Assembly (NCBI GenBank): GCA_902616645.1 | Contig: CACMTO010000002.1 | Location: 118,863-182,862 of the forward strand | Origin: an uncultured Pelagibacteraceae bacterium | GTDB taxonomy: Bacteria > Pseudomonadota > Alphaproteobacteria > Pelagibacterales > Pelagibacteraceae | DNA: 64,000 bases | Direction: 5' to 3' | Part shown: piece after piece, positions 24,913 through 36,643 of the stretch | Position numbering within the stretch: position 1 is the stretch's first letter | How the letters are laid out: each line of letters begins with the position of its first letter | Made by a program: the position numbers and the translations under genes | Notes under the pieces: generated by a model | Database searches by the model: none | What the model was told of the DNA's origin: nothing | Seen by the model: the letters and a program-made list of their open reading frames with translations, nothing else

Positions 24913-25527
24913 TTATGTCTTGAAAGGACTATCTAGAACACACGCAACTAAATGTATTCTCGCCTGTTCTCCTCCATTAAAAAAATTGTGATATTTTGTA
25001 TTATTTGTAATCCAAACTTTTCCATCTGCAGGTAAATGTTTTGCAACATTTTCAATTACCATTGAGCAGCCTTGATTTGTAATAATTGGGACATGCAATC
25101 TACACTCAGGGTCTTTATGCCAGCTAAGAGTTGACCTTGGTTCTTTAAGTAAAAGTCTTACCCTTCCAAGCTTAAATTTTTTACATAACGTTTCGTAAAC
25201 TTCTTTAAAATAAGTTTTTTCGAACTCAGGTAAAAGTTGCGTATATTTTGACTCATCTATATCTACATCTCTAGAAACTTCTTTTCCACTTTCATCCGCA
25301 ATAGTCCAGTATTTACCTCTAATATTATTTCCATTAATTGAATTCACGTCGTTTGGAATCTGATTCAGTGGGATTGCACCAAAATGCGTAACTCCTGGCG
25401 TGTTAAATTTTTTTTCTTTTAAAATTAATTCTAAATCTTTTCTAAGTCTGCTTATATCAAATTTAAGATTAGGAACTTCATAAAAGTCTTCAAAAGATAC
25501 TTTGGGATTGTTTAATGCAGTTTCCAT
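24913..25527 (-). CDS. Aspartyl/asparaginyl beta-hydroxylase-like oxygenase
   Basis: The 204-aa protein resembles the cupin-fold 2-oxoglutarate/Fe(II) AspH family. The iron ligands are probably the His in LSWHKDPECRLHVPI (H with downstream D/E) and the distal H in ARIHLVACVL, with R near it for 2-oxoglutarate. It has no signal peptide. In this operon it lies 6 bp after katG, an enzyme that removes H2O2, which is a by-product and inhibitor of Fe(II) oxygenases. The substrate is unknown and could be a protein, peptide or lipid. Confidence 0.78.
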   Translation of the reverse strand: METALNNPKVSFEDFYEVPNLKFDISRLRKDLELILKEKKFNTPGVTHFGAIPLNQIPNDVNSINGNNIRGKYWTIADESGKEVSRDVDIDESKYTQLLPEFEKTYFKEVYETLCKKFKLGRVRLLLKEPRSTLSWHKDPECRLHVPIITNQGCSMVIENVAKHLPADGKVWITNNTKYHNFFNGGEQARIHLVACVLDSPFKT

Positions 25528-25533
25528 ATTTTA

Positions 25534-27821
<2,288 letters not shown>

Positions 27822-27855
27822 TTGTATAAAAATGACGCTTAAATATTATATAAGA

Positions 27856-28254
27856 TTAATCACCAAGTTTTACTAAAACTTCAACTGACTTAATTTTTTT
27901 TCCATCAATCTTCTTTTTAATATTAATAGGTCCAACATCACAGTTTTCTAGATCAATTAGTTTTTCCTCTTTCAAATCATAAAAATGATGATGTTCAGTA
28001 GTATTAGTGTCAAAATATGTTTGAGAAGAATTAATGGGTATTTGTTTAAGATAACCTTTTTTTTCAAAGGCGTGCACTGTGTTATATATAGTTGCTAAAG
28101 AAATCTTATTCTTAGTCTGATCTTTTATTTTGATAGCTAAATCATTAATAGTAAAATGAAAAGTTTTCTTAGTTTCAAATAAAATCTCACATATTTGAAG
28201 TCTTTGTTTAGTGGGCCTTAGACCAGAATTTCTCAATTTTTCTATATATTTCAC
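27856..28254 (-). CDS. irr: Iron response regulator Irr (Fur superfamily)
   Basis: The 132-aa protein starts at GTG (28254). The DNA-binding half contains SGLRPTKQRLQICEILF and KISLATIYNTVHAFEKKG. The dimerisation half has YFDTNTTEHHHFYDLK, the HHH heme-responsive motif of alphaproteobacterial Irr rather than of Fur or PerR. In rhizobia Irr is active under low iron or heme and is degraded on heme binding. It is divergent from fabA and 84 bp before katG. An autoregulatory site probably lies at 28270-28286. Confidence 0.9.
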   Translation of the reverse strand: MKYIEKLRNSGLRPTKQRLQICEILFETKKTFHFTINDLAIKIKDQTKNKISLATIYNTVHAFEKKGYLKQIPINSSQTYFDTNTTEHHHFYDLKEEKLIDLENCDVGPINIKKKIDGKKIKSVEVLVKLGD

Positions 28255-28269
28255 GTAATTGTTTTGTTA

Positions 28270-28306
28270 CTTAAAATTGTTCTAAACTACTATTAAAGTA
28301 TATTAT
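28270..28306 (+). promoter_or_regulatory. irr/fabA intergenic promoter with Irr-box-like palindrome
   Basis: CTTAAAATTGTTCTAAA (28270-28286) has one perfect Irr half-site TTCTAAA and a second with two changes. TTGTTC (28277-28282) inside it forms a -35 with TATTAT (28301-28306), 18 bp apart, for the fabA-fabB-fabI operon. The same element would face the irr promoter on the other strand. Confidence 0.5.
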
Positions 28307-28344
28307 ATATAGGTAAAATCAAGTAAATAAGAGTAATCAATTTT

Positions 28345-28845
28345 ATGAAAAAAAACTCGTACTCTTACGATGAGCTTATTAACTGCGGTGAAGGTAAATT
28401 ATTTGGCCCGGGTAATGCAAAATTACCCCTTCCACCCATGCTTATGTTTGATAGAATTACAGAAATTAATGATACAAGTGGTGCTTTTAGTAAAGGGTAT
28501 TTAAAAGCTGAATTAGACATTAAAAAAAACTTGTGGTTTTTTGATTGTCATTTCAAAGATGATCCTGTTATGCCAGGATGTCTCGGGCTTGATGCTATGT
28601 GGCAACTTGTAGGTTTTTACTTAGGTTGGATTGGCAACCCTGGAAAAGGAAGAGCGCTTGGAGTAGGAGCAGTAAAGTTTACAGGAGAAGTTTTACATAA
28701 TGTTAAATTAGTTAAATATGAGATTGATATGAAAAAAATTATGTCACCAGGAGGGACTACAGTTGGTTTAGCTAATGGTATAGTTTTTGCCGATGAAAAG
28801 AAAATTTATTCTGCTGATAATTTAAAAGTAGGATTGTTCAAATAA
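28345..28845 (+). CDS. fabA: 3-hydroxydecanoyl-ACP dehydratase/isomerase
   Basis: The 166-aa hotdog dehydratase has the FabA catalytic segment [22 protein letters not shown], giving the active His and Asp, and [10 protein letters not shown] near the start. FabA makes trans-2 and cis-3-decenoyl-ACP and so starts unsaturated fatty acid synthesis. It overlaps fabB by one base, making the classical fabA-fabB pair with fabI following. Confidence 0.96.
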   Translation: MKKNSYSYDELINCGEGKLFGPGNAKLPLPPMLMFDRITEINDTSGAFSKGYLKAELDIKKNLWFFDCHFKDDPVMPGCLGLDAMWQLVGFYLGWIGNPGKGRALGVGAVKFTGEVLHNVKLVKYEIDMKKIMSPGGTTVGLANGIVFADEKKIYSADNLKVGLFK

Positions 28846-30056
28846 TGAGAAGAGTAGTAATTACAGGTTTAGGGATAGTATCTTGTTTAGGAAATAATCA
28901 AAAGGAAGTACACCAATCTCTTTTGAGTTCCAAATCAGGAATTTCGTTTAGCGAAGAATATAAGGAACATAATTTAAAGAGCCATGTTCATGGTAAACCA
29001 AAAATTAAACTTGAGGACTATATTGACAGAAAAACAATAAGATTCATGGGTTCTGGATCAGCTTATAATTACATAGCAATGAAAGAAGCTATCACAGACT
29101 CAGGACTGGAGGAAAAAGAAGTAAGCAACTTCAAAACTGGAATTGTAATGGGTTCAGGTGGACCCTCAATTGAAAATGTAATTTTAGCAGCAGACAAAAC
29201 TAGAGCTAAAACTCCAAAATTAATGGGTCCTTTTATTGTTCCTAGAACTATGGCTAGCACAGCCTCAGCAACACTTGCTGTTCCATTTAAAATAAAAGGG
29301 ACAAACTATACAATGAGCTCTGCATGTGCAACGAGTGGACACTGTATTGGAAATGCAATGGAATTAATTCAAATGGGAAAACAGAATATTGTTTTTGCAG
29401 GAGGAAGCGAAGAAATTCATTGGGCAATGACTGCGATGTTTGATGCAATGACCGCCTTATCATCAAAATATAATGACACACCAGAAAAAGCATCTAGAGC
29501 TTATGATAAAAATAGAGATGGGTTTGTAATTGCAGGAGGTGGAGGAGTACTTGTACTTGAAGAATATGAACACGCAAAAGCTAGGGGAGCTAAAATTTAT
29601 GCTGAATTAACTGGTTATGGAGCAACTTCAGATGGATATGATATGGTTGCTCCATCAGGTGAAGGGGCTGTAAGATGTATGAAAATGGCAATGGCGACGA
29701 TTAAGAATAAGGTTGATTACATAAATACACACGGTACATCAACGCCAGTTGGAGATATTACTGAATTGAATGCAGTAAAAGAAACTTTCGGAGATCAAAT
29801 TCCTAAAATAAGCTCAACAAAATCTTTATCAGGGCACCCTTTAGGAGCTGCATCTGTACATGAGGCTATATATTGTTTAATAATGATGAAAAATAATTTT
29901 ATAGCCGGATCAGCAAATATAATTGAAATGGATGATGAAGCTAAAAAATTTCCAATAGTCGATAAAACTGAGACTGGTATTAATTTAAATACGGTTATGT
30001 CAAATAGTTTTGGTTTTGGCGGCACTAACGCGGCTTTAGTTTTTGAAAAGGTATAA
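28845..30056 (+). CDS. fabB: 3-oxoacyl-ACP synthase I
   Basis: The 403-aa condensing enzyme has its active-site Cys in [15 protein letters not shown] and the His pair in [11 protein letters not shown] and [12 protein letters not shown], with the C-terminal [15 protein letters not shown]. It elongates unsaturated acyl-ACP with malonyl-ACP. It starts on the last base of fabA and is followed by fabI after 2 bp. Confidence 0.96.
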   Translation: MRRVVITGLGIVSCLGNNQKEVHQSLLSSKSGISFSEEYKEHNLKSHVHGKPKIKLEDYIDRKTIRFMGSGSAYNYIAMKEAITDSGLEEKEVSNFKTGIVMGSGGPSIENVILAADKTRAKTPKLMGPFIVPRTMASTASATLAVPFKIKGTNYTMSSACATSGHCIGNAMELIQMGKQNIVFAGGSEEIHWAMTAMFDAMTALSSKYNDTPEKASRAYDKNRDGFVIAGGGGVLVLEEYEHAKARGAKIYAELTGYGATSDGYDMVAPSGEGAVRCMKMAMATIKNKVDYINTHGTSTPVGDITELNAVKETFGDQIPKISSTKSLSGHPLGAASVHEAIYCLIMMKNNFIAGSANIIEMDDEAKKFPIVDKTETGINLNTVMSNSFGFGGTNAALVFEKV

Positions 30057-30058
30057 TT

Positions 30059-30844
30059 ATGAGTTTAATGAAAGGTAAAAAAGGATTGATTATGGGTGTG
30101 GCCAATGAAAGATCTATTGCCTGGGGAATTTCACAAAAACTTGCTAATGAAGGTGCTGAACTTGCTTTTACTTATTTAGGAGACGCCTTAAAAAAAAGAG
30201 TTATTCCTTTAGCAGAAAAATTAAACTCAAAAATAACTTTTAGTTGTAATGTTGAAGAAAAAGAAGATGTTATAAAATTATTTAAAGATGTGAAATCTCA
30301 TTGGAATGAGATTGATTTTGTGGTTCACGCAGTTGCATTTTCTGATAAAGCAGAATTATCTGGTGAATATTTAAATACAACGAGAGAAAATTTTCTTAGA
30401 AGCATGTTAATTTCCTGCTTTTCATTCACTGAAGTTGCAAAAGAAGCTTCAAAAATTATGAAAAAAGGCGGTAGTATGTTAACTTTAAGTTATGAGTCTA
30501 CCAAAGCCATTCCTAATTATAATGTAATGGGTGTTTGTAAATCTGCTCTTGAAGCAAGCGTTAAATACTTAGCAAGAGATCTAGGTGCTAAAGGCATGAG
30601 AGTAAATGCTATAAGTGCAGGCCCAATTAAAACATTAGCAGCTTCTGCTATAGGGGATGCAAAATTTTTATATAAATGGAATGAAGATCATTCTTTCCTC
30701 AAAAGAAATGTTGATATTCACGATGTTGGTAATTCAGCATTGTATCTATTAAGTGACCTTGCAAATGGTGTAACTGGTGAAATTCATTATGTAGATGCAG
30801 GATACAATAAAGTTGGAATGCCAGATCCAAAAAATATTTCTTAA
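30059..30844 (+). CDS. fabI: Enoyl-ACP reductase
   Basis: The 261-aa short-chain dehydrogenase fold has LIMGVANERSIAWGI as the NAD-binding segment and SYESTKAIPNYNVMGVCKSALEAS with the catalytic Tyr-x6-Lys of FabI. It reduces trans-2-enoyl-ACP as the last step of each elongation cycle. It is the third gene of fabA-fabB-fabI and shares a TTAA stop overlap with the convergent methyltransferase. Confidence 0.95.
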   Translation: MSLMKGKKGLIMGVANERSIAWGISQKLANEGAELAFTYLGDALKKRVIPLAEKLNSKITFSCNVEEKEDVIKLFKDVKSHWNEIDFVVHAVAFSDKAELSGEYLNTTRENFLRSMLISCFSFTEVAKEASKIMKKGGSMLTLSYESTKAIPNYNVMGVCKSALEASVKYLARDLGAKGMRVNAISAGPIKTLAASAIGDAKFLYKWNEDHSFLKRNVDIHDVGNSALYLLSDLANGVTGEIHYVDAGYNKVGMPDPKNIS

Positions 30845-31617
30845 ATTAATTTTTTTTTAAAAAAAACAATATCAGAAACGTTGTTATCTGTTTTTTTGTC
30901 TTTCATAATTCCTTTATGAATAAAAATTGAGTCTATATTTCTCATCAAGGTTTTTTGATCACTTTCATTTAGAACTTCTGATTTAAAAAGCTCTTTTTTT
31001 TTTAATTTTTCAACTATTTGAGAAATAAATAATTCATTTTTTGTATCATTAAGAGTTGAGTAATATTCTGGATGCTTATAGTCCTCGATAATGTATAAAC
31101 CTCCGTTATCTAAAAATTTAAAAAAAAATTTTAGATTATGAATAATGTCTGATAGAAAATGAGAACCATCATCTATTATAATCCTAAATCGAATGTTTTT
31201 AATTTTTTTTTCGATTTTTTTAAGATCTTTAATATTAGTTGTATCACAATTTAGAAAAGTAATTTTTTTGGATTTATACTCAAATTTAAAATTTTTATCC
31301 AACCCAAATATATTTGCATTTTCAAAATATTTACTGAATGCAGCTATAGAAGCTCCTTTCCAAGCACCAATTTCTAATAAATCAAATTTTTCATTTTTGA
31401 ATTCATTAAAGTATTTCTCATAAAATTGACCAAAACTATGTCCTATTATTTTTTCTTTTTTTTTGTCATAAGGATGTTTTATTAAAGTCCCTTTATCTGA
31501 CCCAAAATGATTAAATAAATAATCAAGATTATTTGTTTCGATAGAATAATTATCTAAATCAATTTTTTTTTTTATGTAATAAAGGGCTTTTTTATAATAC
31601 CAACTTAATTTTTTCAT
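30841..31617 (-). CDS. Class I SAM-dependent methyltransferase (sugar/antibiotic O-methyltransferase type)
   Basis: The 258-aa protein has NHFGSDKGT and SFGQFYEKYF, then a SAM-binding segment FDLLEIGAWKGASIAAFSKYF, GLDKNFKF, FRIIIDDGSHFLSDII and GGLYIIEDYKH. This pattern occurs in CmcI/TylF-like and mycinamicin-type O-methyltransferases and in cell-surface polysaccharide modification. No glycosyltransferases lie beside it. Composition is slightly more AT- and Lys-rich than the flanking core genes, which may reflect weaker constraint. The substrate is unknown. Confidence 0.72.
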   Translation of the reverse strand: MKKLSWYYKKALYYIKKKIDLDNYSIETNNLDYLFNHFGSDKGTLIKHPYDKKKEKIIGHSFGQFYEKYFNEFKNEKFDLLEIGAWKGASIAAFSKYFENANIFGLDKNFKFEYKSKKITFLNCDTTNIKDLKKIEKKIKNIRFRIIIDDGSHFLSDIIHNLKFFFKFLDNGGLYIIEDYKHPEYYSTLNDTKNELFISQIVEKLKKKELFKSEVLNESDQKTLMRNIDSIFIHKGIMKDKKTDNNVSDIVFFKKKLI

Positions 31618-31662
31618 ATTTCGAAAAACACATCAAATCGTGATAAAAAAGTTTTGTAGATA

Positions 31663-33735
31663 TTAAATATTTGCTTGTTTAATAGACAATTTAACTTTAC
31701 CTCTATCAAAACCAATTACTTTAACTTTTACTTCATCACCTTCTTTGACAACATCAGTTACTTTAGCAACTCTTTTATCTGCAAGTTCTGAAATATGAAC
31801 TAGTCCATCTTGTTTTCCTAGGAAGTTAACAAATGCACCAAACTCCATAATCTTCATAACTTTTCCAGAATAAATTTTATTTAACTCCGCTTTGGCAGTG
31901 ATATCTTTGATCATTTGCATAGCAATATTTCTAGACTCTTCATCTGGAGCAGCGACTGTTACTACGCCCTCATCATTTACGTCAACTTTAGCACCTGATT
32001 TTTCAACTATCTCTCTTATAGTTGCTCCACCTTTTCCAATCACAGCAGCAATATCTTTTTTATCAACATTTATTTTTTCCATTTTTGGGGTGTGTTTTCC
32101 AACATCAGCTCTTGAAGCTGACAATGCTTTATTCATTTCTCCTAAGATATGAACTCTTCCATCTTTGGCTTGATTTAATGCCTGTTCCATTATTTCAAAT
32201 GTAATACCAGTTATTTTAATATCCATTTGAAGTGAGGTAATTCCGTCTTTAGTTCCAGCAACTTTAAAGTCCATGTCACCTAAATGATCTTCATCACCTA
32301 AAATATCTGACAAGACACTGAAATCATCGCCCTCTTTGATTAAACCCATTGCAATACCAGCAACTGGTTCTTTAATCGGCACACCTGCATCCATCAATGC
32401 TAATGATGTACCACAGACAGTAGCCATTGAAGATGAACCATTAGACTCTGTAATCTCCGAAACTACTCTAAAAGTATAGGGAAACGCTTCTTTTGATGGC
32501 AATGAAGAATGTATCGCTCTCCATGCTAATTTACCGTGTCCTATTTCTCTTCTGCCAGTTCCAATTCTTCCTGTTTCTCCAACTGAAAAAGGTGGAAAAT
32601 TATAATGAAGCATGAATCTTTCTCTTTGTAATCCATCTAAACTCTCAATTCTTTGTTCATCATCCGATGTACCTAAAGTAGCTGTCACGATTGCCTGTGT
32701 TTCTCCTCTGGTAAATAAAGCAGAGCCATGAGTTCTTGGTAAAATACCAACTTCACAAGATATAGGCCTTACATCAGATAATCCTCTACCATCAATTCTA
32801 TTTTTATTTTTTAGAATGTCTGTTCTAACAATTCTTTTCTCAAGATTTTTAAGCTCAGAATTAACATCGAGATCTGTGTAATTTTCATCCTCCTCATAAA
32901 GTTTTTTAGCTTTGTCTGTAATTTCTGAAATTTGATTTGACCTATCTTGTTTATCCTTTGTTGCAAAAGCTTTTTTAAGATCTTCTGTAAAAGTCCCCTC
33001 AAGTTTTTTCTTAACTTCTGATAGGTCTTTTTTTTCAACAGTCCATTCAGGTTTTCTACATTCTTTTGCAAGTTCCTCAATCATTTCAATCACAGGAACA
33101 AAACCTTCATGACCAAATTTAACCGCATTTAACATTTCTTCCTCTGTTAAACCACTCGCTTCAGACTCTACCATAAGTACTGCATCTTTAGTGCCAGCTA
33201 CAACTAAGTCTAATTTTGAATTTTTTAGTTCATCTTTTGATGGATTTAAAACATACTTACCTTCAATATGTCCAACTCTTGAGGCTCCAACAGGACCCAT
33301 GAATGGCATTCCTGATATAGCTAAGGCTGCTGATGAAGCAATTATTGATAAAATATCTGCTTCGTTTTCTTTATCATAAGAAATTACAGTTGGTAACAAT
33401 TGAACTTCGTTCTTGAATTCATCAGGAAACAACGGCCTAATTGGTCTATCTATTAACCGAGAGATTAAAGTTTCACTTTCAGTTGGCCTAGCCTCTCTTT
33501 TAAAATAACCTCCAGGAATTTTTCCAGCTGCGTAATATTTTTCTTGGTAATTTACGGATAGTGGAAAATAATCAACTTCAGGATTAACTTTTTTTGCTCC
33601 GACCACTGTTGCTAAAACAACTGTCTCTCCACATGTTGCGATTATTGCACCGTCTGCTTGTCTTGCTACTTTTCCTGTTTCTAAACTTATCTTTTTTCCT
33701 GCTACTTCAATTTCCTTTTTATATACTTTAAACAT
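31663..33735 (-). CDS. pnp: Polyribonucleotide nucleotidyltransferase
   Basis: The 690-aa protein has two RNase PH domains ([22 protein letters not shown] active region in the second), then a KH domain with [19 protein letters not shown] and an S1 domain with [26 protein letters not shown]. It degrades RNA 3'-5' phosphorolytically. It follows rpsO with a 59-bp purine-rich repetitive leader. It is the last gene of the minus-strand translation block. Confidence 0.98.
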   Translation of the reverse strand: MFKVYKKEIEVAGKKISLETGKVARQADGAIIATCGETVVLATVVGAKKVNPEVDYFPLSVNYQEKYYAAGKIPGGYFKREARPTESETLISRLIDRPIRPLFPDEFKNEVQLLPTVISYDKENEADILSIIASSAALAISGMPFMGPVGASRVGHIEGKYVLNPSKDELKNSKLDLVVAGTKDAVLMVESEASGLTEEEMLNAVKFGHEGFVPVIEMIEELAKECRKPEWTVEKKDLSEVKKKLEGTFTEDLKKAFATKDKQDRSNQISEITDKAKKLYEEDENYTDLDVNSELKNLEKRIVRTDILKNKNRIDGRGLSDVRPISCEVGILPRTHGSALFTRGETQAIVTATLGTSDDEQRIESLDGLQRERFMLHYNFPPFSVGETGRIGTGRREIGHGKLAWRAIHSSLPSKEAFPYTFRVVSEITESNGSSSMATVCGTSLALMDAGVPIKEPVAGIAMGLIKEGDDFSVLSDILGDEDHLGDMDFKVAGTKDGITSLQMDIKITGITFEIMEQALNQAKDGRVHILGEMNKALSASRADVGKHTPKMEKINVDKKDIAAVIGKGGATIREIVEKSGAKVDVNDEGVVTVAAPDEESRNIAMQMIKDITAKAELNKIYSGKVMKIMEFGAFVNFLGKQDGLVHISELADKRVAKVTDVVKEGDEVKVKVIGFDRGKVKLSIKQANI

Positions 33736-33794
33736 TTCATTTCCATTTCGTTTCGTTCTTTTCGTTCCATTCGTTCTATCTAATCTTATCTATA
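33736..33794 (-). promoter_or_regulatory. rpsO-pnp intergenic leader with AACGAA repeats
   Basis: Read on the minus strand, four AACGAA copies fall within 29 nt (33775-33770, 33766-33761, 33757-33752, 33752-33747), followed by GGAAATGAA before the pnp start. In E. coli the pnp leader is the target of RNase III and PNPase autocontrol. Here no long hairpin is seen, but the repeats could bind an RNA-binding protein. Confidence 0.35.
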
Positions 33795-34043
33795 TTATTT
33801 TCTCAATTTCAATTTTGATAGCACATTTTTGTAAGAATCAATCTTATTTCTTTTAAGATAATCTAACAATTTTTTTCTTCTATTTACTGCTTTGAGTAAA
33901 CCAACCGAGGAATGTTTATCCTTTTTGTATTTTGTAATATGCTTTGAGAGAATCTCAATTTTCTCAGTTAGTAACGCAATTTGTATCTCTGATGATCCTG
34001 TGTCTTTATCATGCAAAGCTAATTCTTGTATCTTTTTACTCAT
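33795..34043 (-). CDS. rpsO: 30S ribosomal protein S15
   Basis: The 82-aa protein has DTGSSEIQIALLTEKIEILSKHI and HSSVGLLKAVNRRKKLLDYLK, the S15 signature. It binds the central domain of 16S rRNA. It is slightly shorter than the usual 89 aa, with a trimmed N-terminus. It lies 8 bp after rbfA. truB, which usually separates them, is absent. Confidence 0.97.
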   Translation of the reverse strand: MSKKIQELALHDKDTGSSEIQIALLTEKIEILSKHITKYKKDKHSSVGLLKAVNRRKKLLDYLKRNKIDSYKNVLSKLKLRK

Positions 34044-34051
34044 TATTTTTC

Positions 34052-34420
34052 CTATTTATTTGTTTGTTTAATCAAATTTTCTATTTTTTCTGCATACTCA
34101 AACGACTCATCTTTTTTAAAAAGTATTTTAGGTAAAAATTTTACGATTATTTTTTGTGATAAAATTTTTCTTATTAAAAATGAATATTCTTTAAGTTTTT
34201 CAATTGCTTCATCAGCATTTTTACCTCCTAATGGCAAGACATACGCTTTAGCGATTTTTAAATCTTGACTCATTCTAACTTCTGTAACTGTAATATTATT
34301 CGTCTCTAAGTTGGGAACTTTAGCCTCATTTCTTATAAAAATCATACTTAAGGATTGCTTGATCATTTCTCCAACTCTAAGTTGTCTTTGTGAAATCGGT
34401 TTACCTATTCTATCAGCCAT
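34052..34420 (-). CDS. rbfA: Ribosome-binding factor A
   Basis: The 122-aa KH-type protein begins with RQLRVGEMIKQSLSMIF, then ITVTEVRMSQDLKIAKAYVLPL and IRKILSQKIIVKFLPKILFKKDES. It assists 30S maturation at the 5' end of 16S rRNA. Its start overlaps the infB stop by one base, confirming the infB-rbfA operon. Confidence 0.95.
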   Translation of the reverse strand: MADRIGKPISQRQLRVGEMIKQSLSMIFIRNEAKVPNLETNNITVTEVRMSQDLKIAKAYVLPLGGKNADEAIEKLKEYSFLIRKILSQKIIVKFLPKILFKKDESFEYAEKIENLIKQTNK

Positions 34421-36633
34421 TAAATTGTTCTTTCTTTTGAGACAACATTAAATGCCTCAATTAAATCGTTTTTTTGAAAATCCATATAATCTTTTACTGT
34501 AATTCCACACTCTTGACCATTATTAACCTGTTTAACTTGATTTTTTTCTCTAAAAATAGATCCAATTTTACCAGTGTGTATAATTTTGCCATCTCGAATT
34601 ATTCTTACGCTCGCAACACTTGAAATTTCTCCCTCGGTTACTTTTGAGCCGGCAACTTTGCCTGCCCCTGAAACCTTAAATATTTCTAAAATTTGAGCAG
34701 TCCCTATTATTGTCTCTTGTATATCTGGGGTTAATAATCCGGACATTTTCATTTTTATAAAGTCCAATACTTCATAAATAATATTAAATGAAGCAATTTT
34801 AATATTTTCTCTTTCTGCTAATTTTTTTGCTTCTTTACTTGGTTTAACATTGAAAGCAATTAGGACAGCATTAGATGCTTTTGCTAAAGTAACATCTGTT
34901 TCTGTTACCATTCCAATATCAACCAAAATTATTTTTGGCTTTACCTCATCATGTTTTATTTGACTAATCGCATTTTTAATTGCCTCAGATGAACCATGTA
35001 CATCAGATTTAATTATTAAGTTTAATTCTTCTGAAGATTTATCGGAAAAAGCTGACTCTTGTGTAGCAAAAGAAAGTGGATTTTTTCCTTCTTTACTCTC
35101 TTGAGCTCTGTTTTCGCTCAAAGTTTTAGCTTCTCTCTCGTTTTCTAAAACAATAAAATCATCTCCAGCTTTTGCAGCGCCATTAATTCCAAGAATTTCA
35201 ATAGGAGTTGATGGAGGGGCCTCTTCAATATTTTTCCCTTTATCATTTACGATTGCTCTTATTTTACCCCATTTAAGTCCACTTACAAAAAAATCTCCTT
35301 TTTTTAAAGTCCCTGATGTAACAATAATTGTTGCTACAGGTCCTCTTCCAACATCAATCTTAGACTCTAAAACTACACCTGTGGCTTTCGAATCAAAATC
35401 TGTTTTTAGATCTAATATTTCAGCTTGTAGTGTTATTGCCTCTAATAATTTATCAATATTTAATTTTGTTTTAGCTGAAATCTCTATCATTAAGGTATCA
35501 CCAGATAAATCTTCAGCAATTAATTCATGCTCTAATAACTGGTTTTTTACCTTTTGGGGATCGGCATCTGGCAAATCACATTTATTTATTGCTACAACTA
35601 TTGGAACTTTTGCAGCTTTTGCATGCTTAATTGACTCTATAGTTTGCGGTTTTACGCCATCATCGGCTGCAACCACTAGTACAACTACATCTGTTAATTT
35701 TGACCCTCTTGCTCTCATCTCAGTAAATGCAGCATGACCAGGTGTATCTATAAAGGTTATTTTATTAGATTGACTCTCGATTTGATAGGCTCCAATGTGT
35801 TGAGTTATTCCTCCGAATTCTTGTGAAACTACGTCTGCACTTCTTAAAACATCTAGTACTGAAGTCTTACCGTGATCTACGTGACCCATTACTGTAACAA
35901 TTGGTGGTCTATTTTTTAAATTTTCTGTTCTCGAAGCTTTAATTTTTTGAATTATTTCCTCAGCTTTTTCTTCACGAATTGGATTATGCCCAAATTCTTT
36001 AACTAAATATTCGGCAGTATCAGCTGCCAATGTTTGGTTTATTGTAACCGTAACACCCATACCAAATAAAAATTTAATAACATTGCTCGATTGCTCTGCC
36101 ATCTTATTTGCAAGCTCTCTTACTGTAATAGCTTCTGGAATATTAATATCTCTTTTTATAGGTTTTAAGTTTTCTTTATTATCGTTTTTATTGATATTTT
36201 TAAGTTCCTTTTGTCTTGCTCTCTTTACTGATGCTAAACTTCTTTCTCTCGTTTCTATTTCATCACTTAAGGCTCTTGAAACTGTAAGTTTAAGCTCTCT
36301 TTTTTTTGATCCAATTTTTGTTTTCTTATCTTTGTTTTCTAAATCAGCTTTTAATCTTTTTGTAGCTCTTTGCTCAGCAAGTTTACGTCTCTCAAAATCA
36401 CTCGTTGATGGAGCATTTTTGGGAATATTAATAGACTTAAAAGGAGCACCTTTTTTGAAATCAAAGGATTGTTTAGAGCTATGAGGCTTGCTAAAATTTC
36501 CCTTAGATTTTGTTTTATTTATTGGTTTTTGTATTACTACAGTTTTTTTTCCTCGAGAACTTGAGGTATCAAAATTCTTAAAAGATTTCTTGGGATTTCC
36601 AGAAATTGTAAGTTTTGTTTTTTTGTTCTCCAT
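34420..36633 (-). CDS. infB: Translation initiation factor IF-2
   Basis: The 737-aa protein has a Lys-rich N-terminal region (1-150), IF2_N at about 165-215, and the G domain with GHVDHGKTSVLD, DTPGHAAF, NKCDLP and SAKTKLN. The C-terminal domains that bind fMet-tRNA follow, with IGMVTETDVTLA and GQECGITVKDY. It is shorter than E. coli IF-2 because the N-terminal repeats are reduced. It follows nusA by 10 bp with no ylxR between. Confidence 0.98.
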   Translation of the reverse strand: MENKKTKLTISGNPKKSFKNFDTSSSRGKKTVVIQKPINKTKSKGNFSKPHSSKQSFDFKKGAPFKSINIPKNAPSTSDFERRKLAEQRATKRLKADLENKDKKTKIGSKKRELKLTVSRALSDEIETRERSLASVKRARQKELKNINKNDNKENLKPIKRDINIPEAITVRELANKMAEQSSNVIKFLFGMGVTVTINQTLAADTAEYLVKEFGHNPIREEKAEEIIQKIKASRTENLKNRPPIVTVMGHVDHGKTSVLDVLRSADVVSQEFGGITQHIGAYQIESQSNKITFIDTPGHAAFTEMRARGSKLTDVVVLVVAADDGVKPQTIESIKHAKAAKVPIVVAINKCDLPDADPQKVKNQLLEHELIAEDLSGDTLMIEISAKTKLNIDKLLEAITLQAEILDLKTDFDSKATGVVLESKIDVGRGPVATIIVTSGTLKKGDFFVSGLKWGKIRAIVNDKGKNIEEAPPSTPIEILGINGAAKAGDDFIVLENEREAKTLSENRAQESKEGKNPLSFATQESAFSDKSSEELNLIIKSDVHGSSEAIKNAISQIKHDEVKPKIILVDIGMVTETDVTLAKASNAVLIAFNVKPSKEAKKLAERENIKIASFNIIYEVLDFIKMKMSGLLTPDIQETIIGTAQILEIFKVSGAGKVAGSKVTEGEISSVASVRIIRDGKIIHTGKIGSIFREKNQVKQVNNGQECGITVKDYMDFQKNDLIEAFNVVSKERTI

Positions 36634-36643
36634 TTCTCATCCC

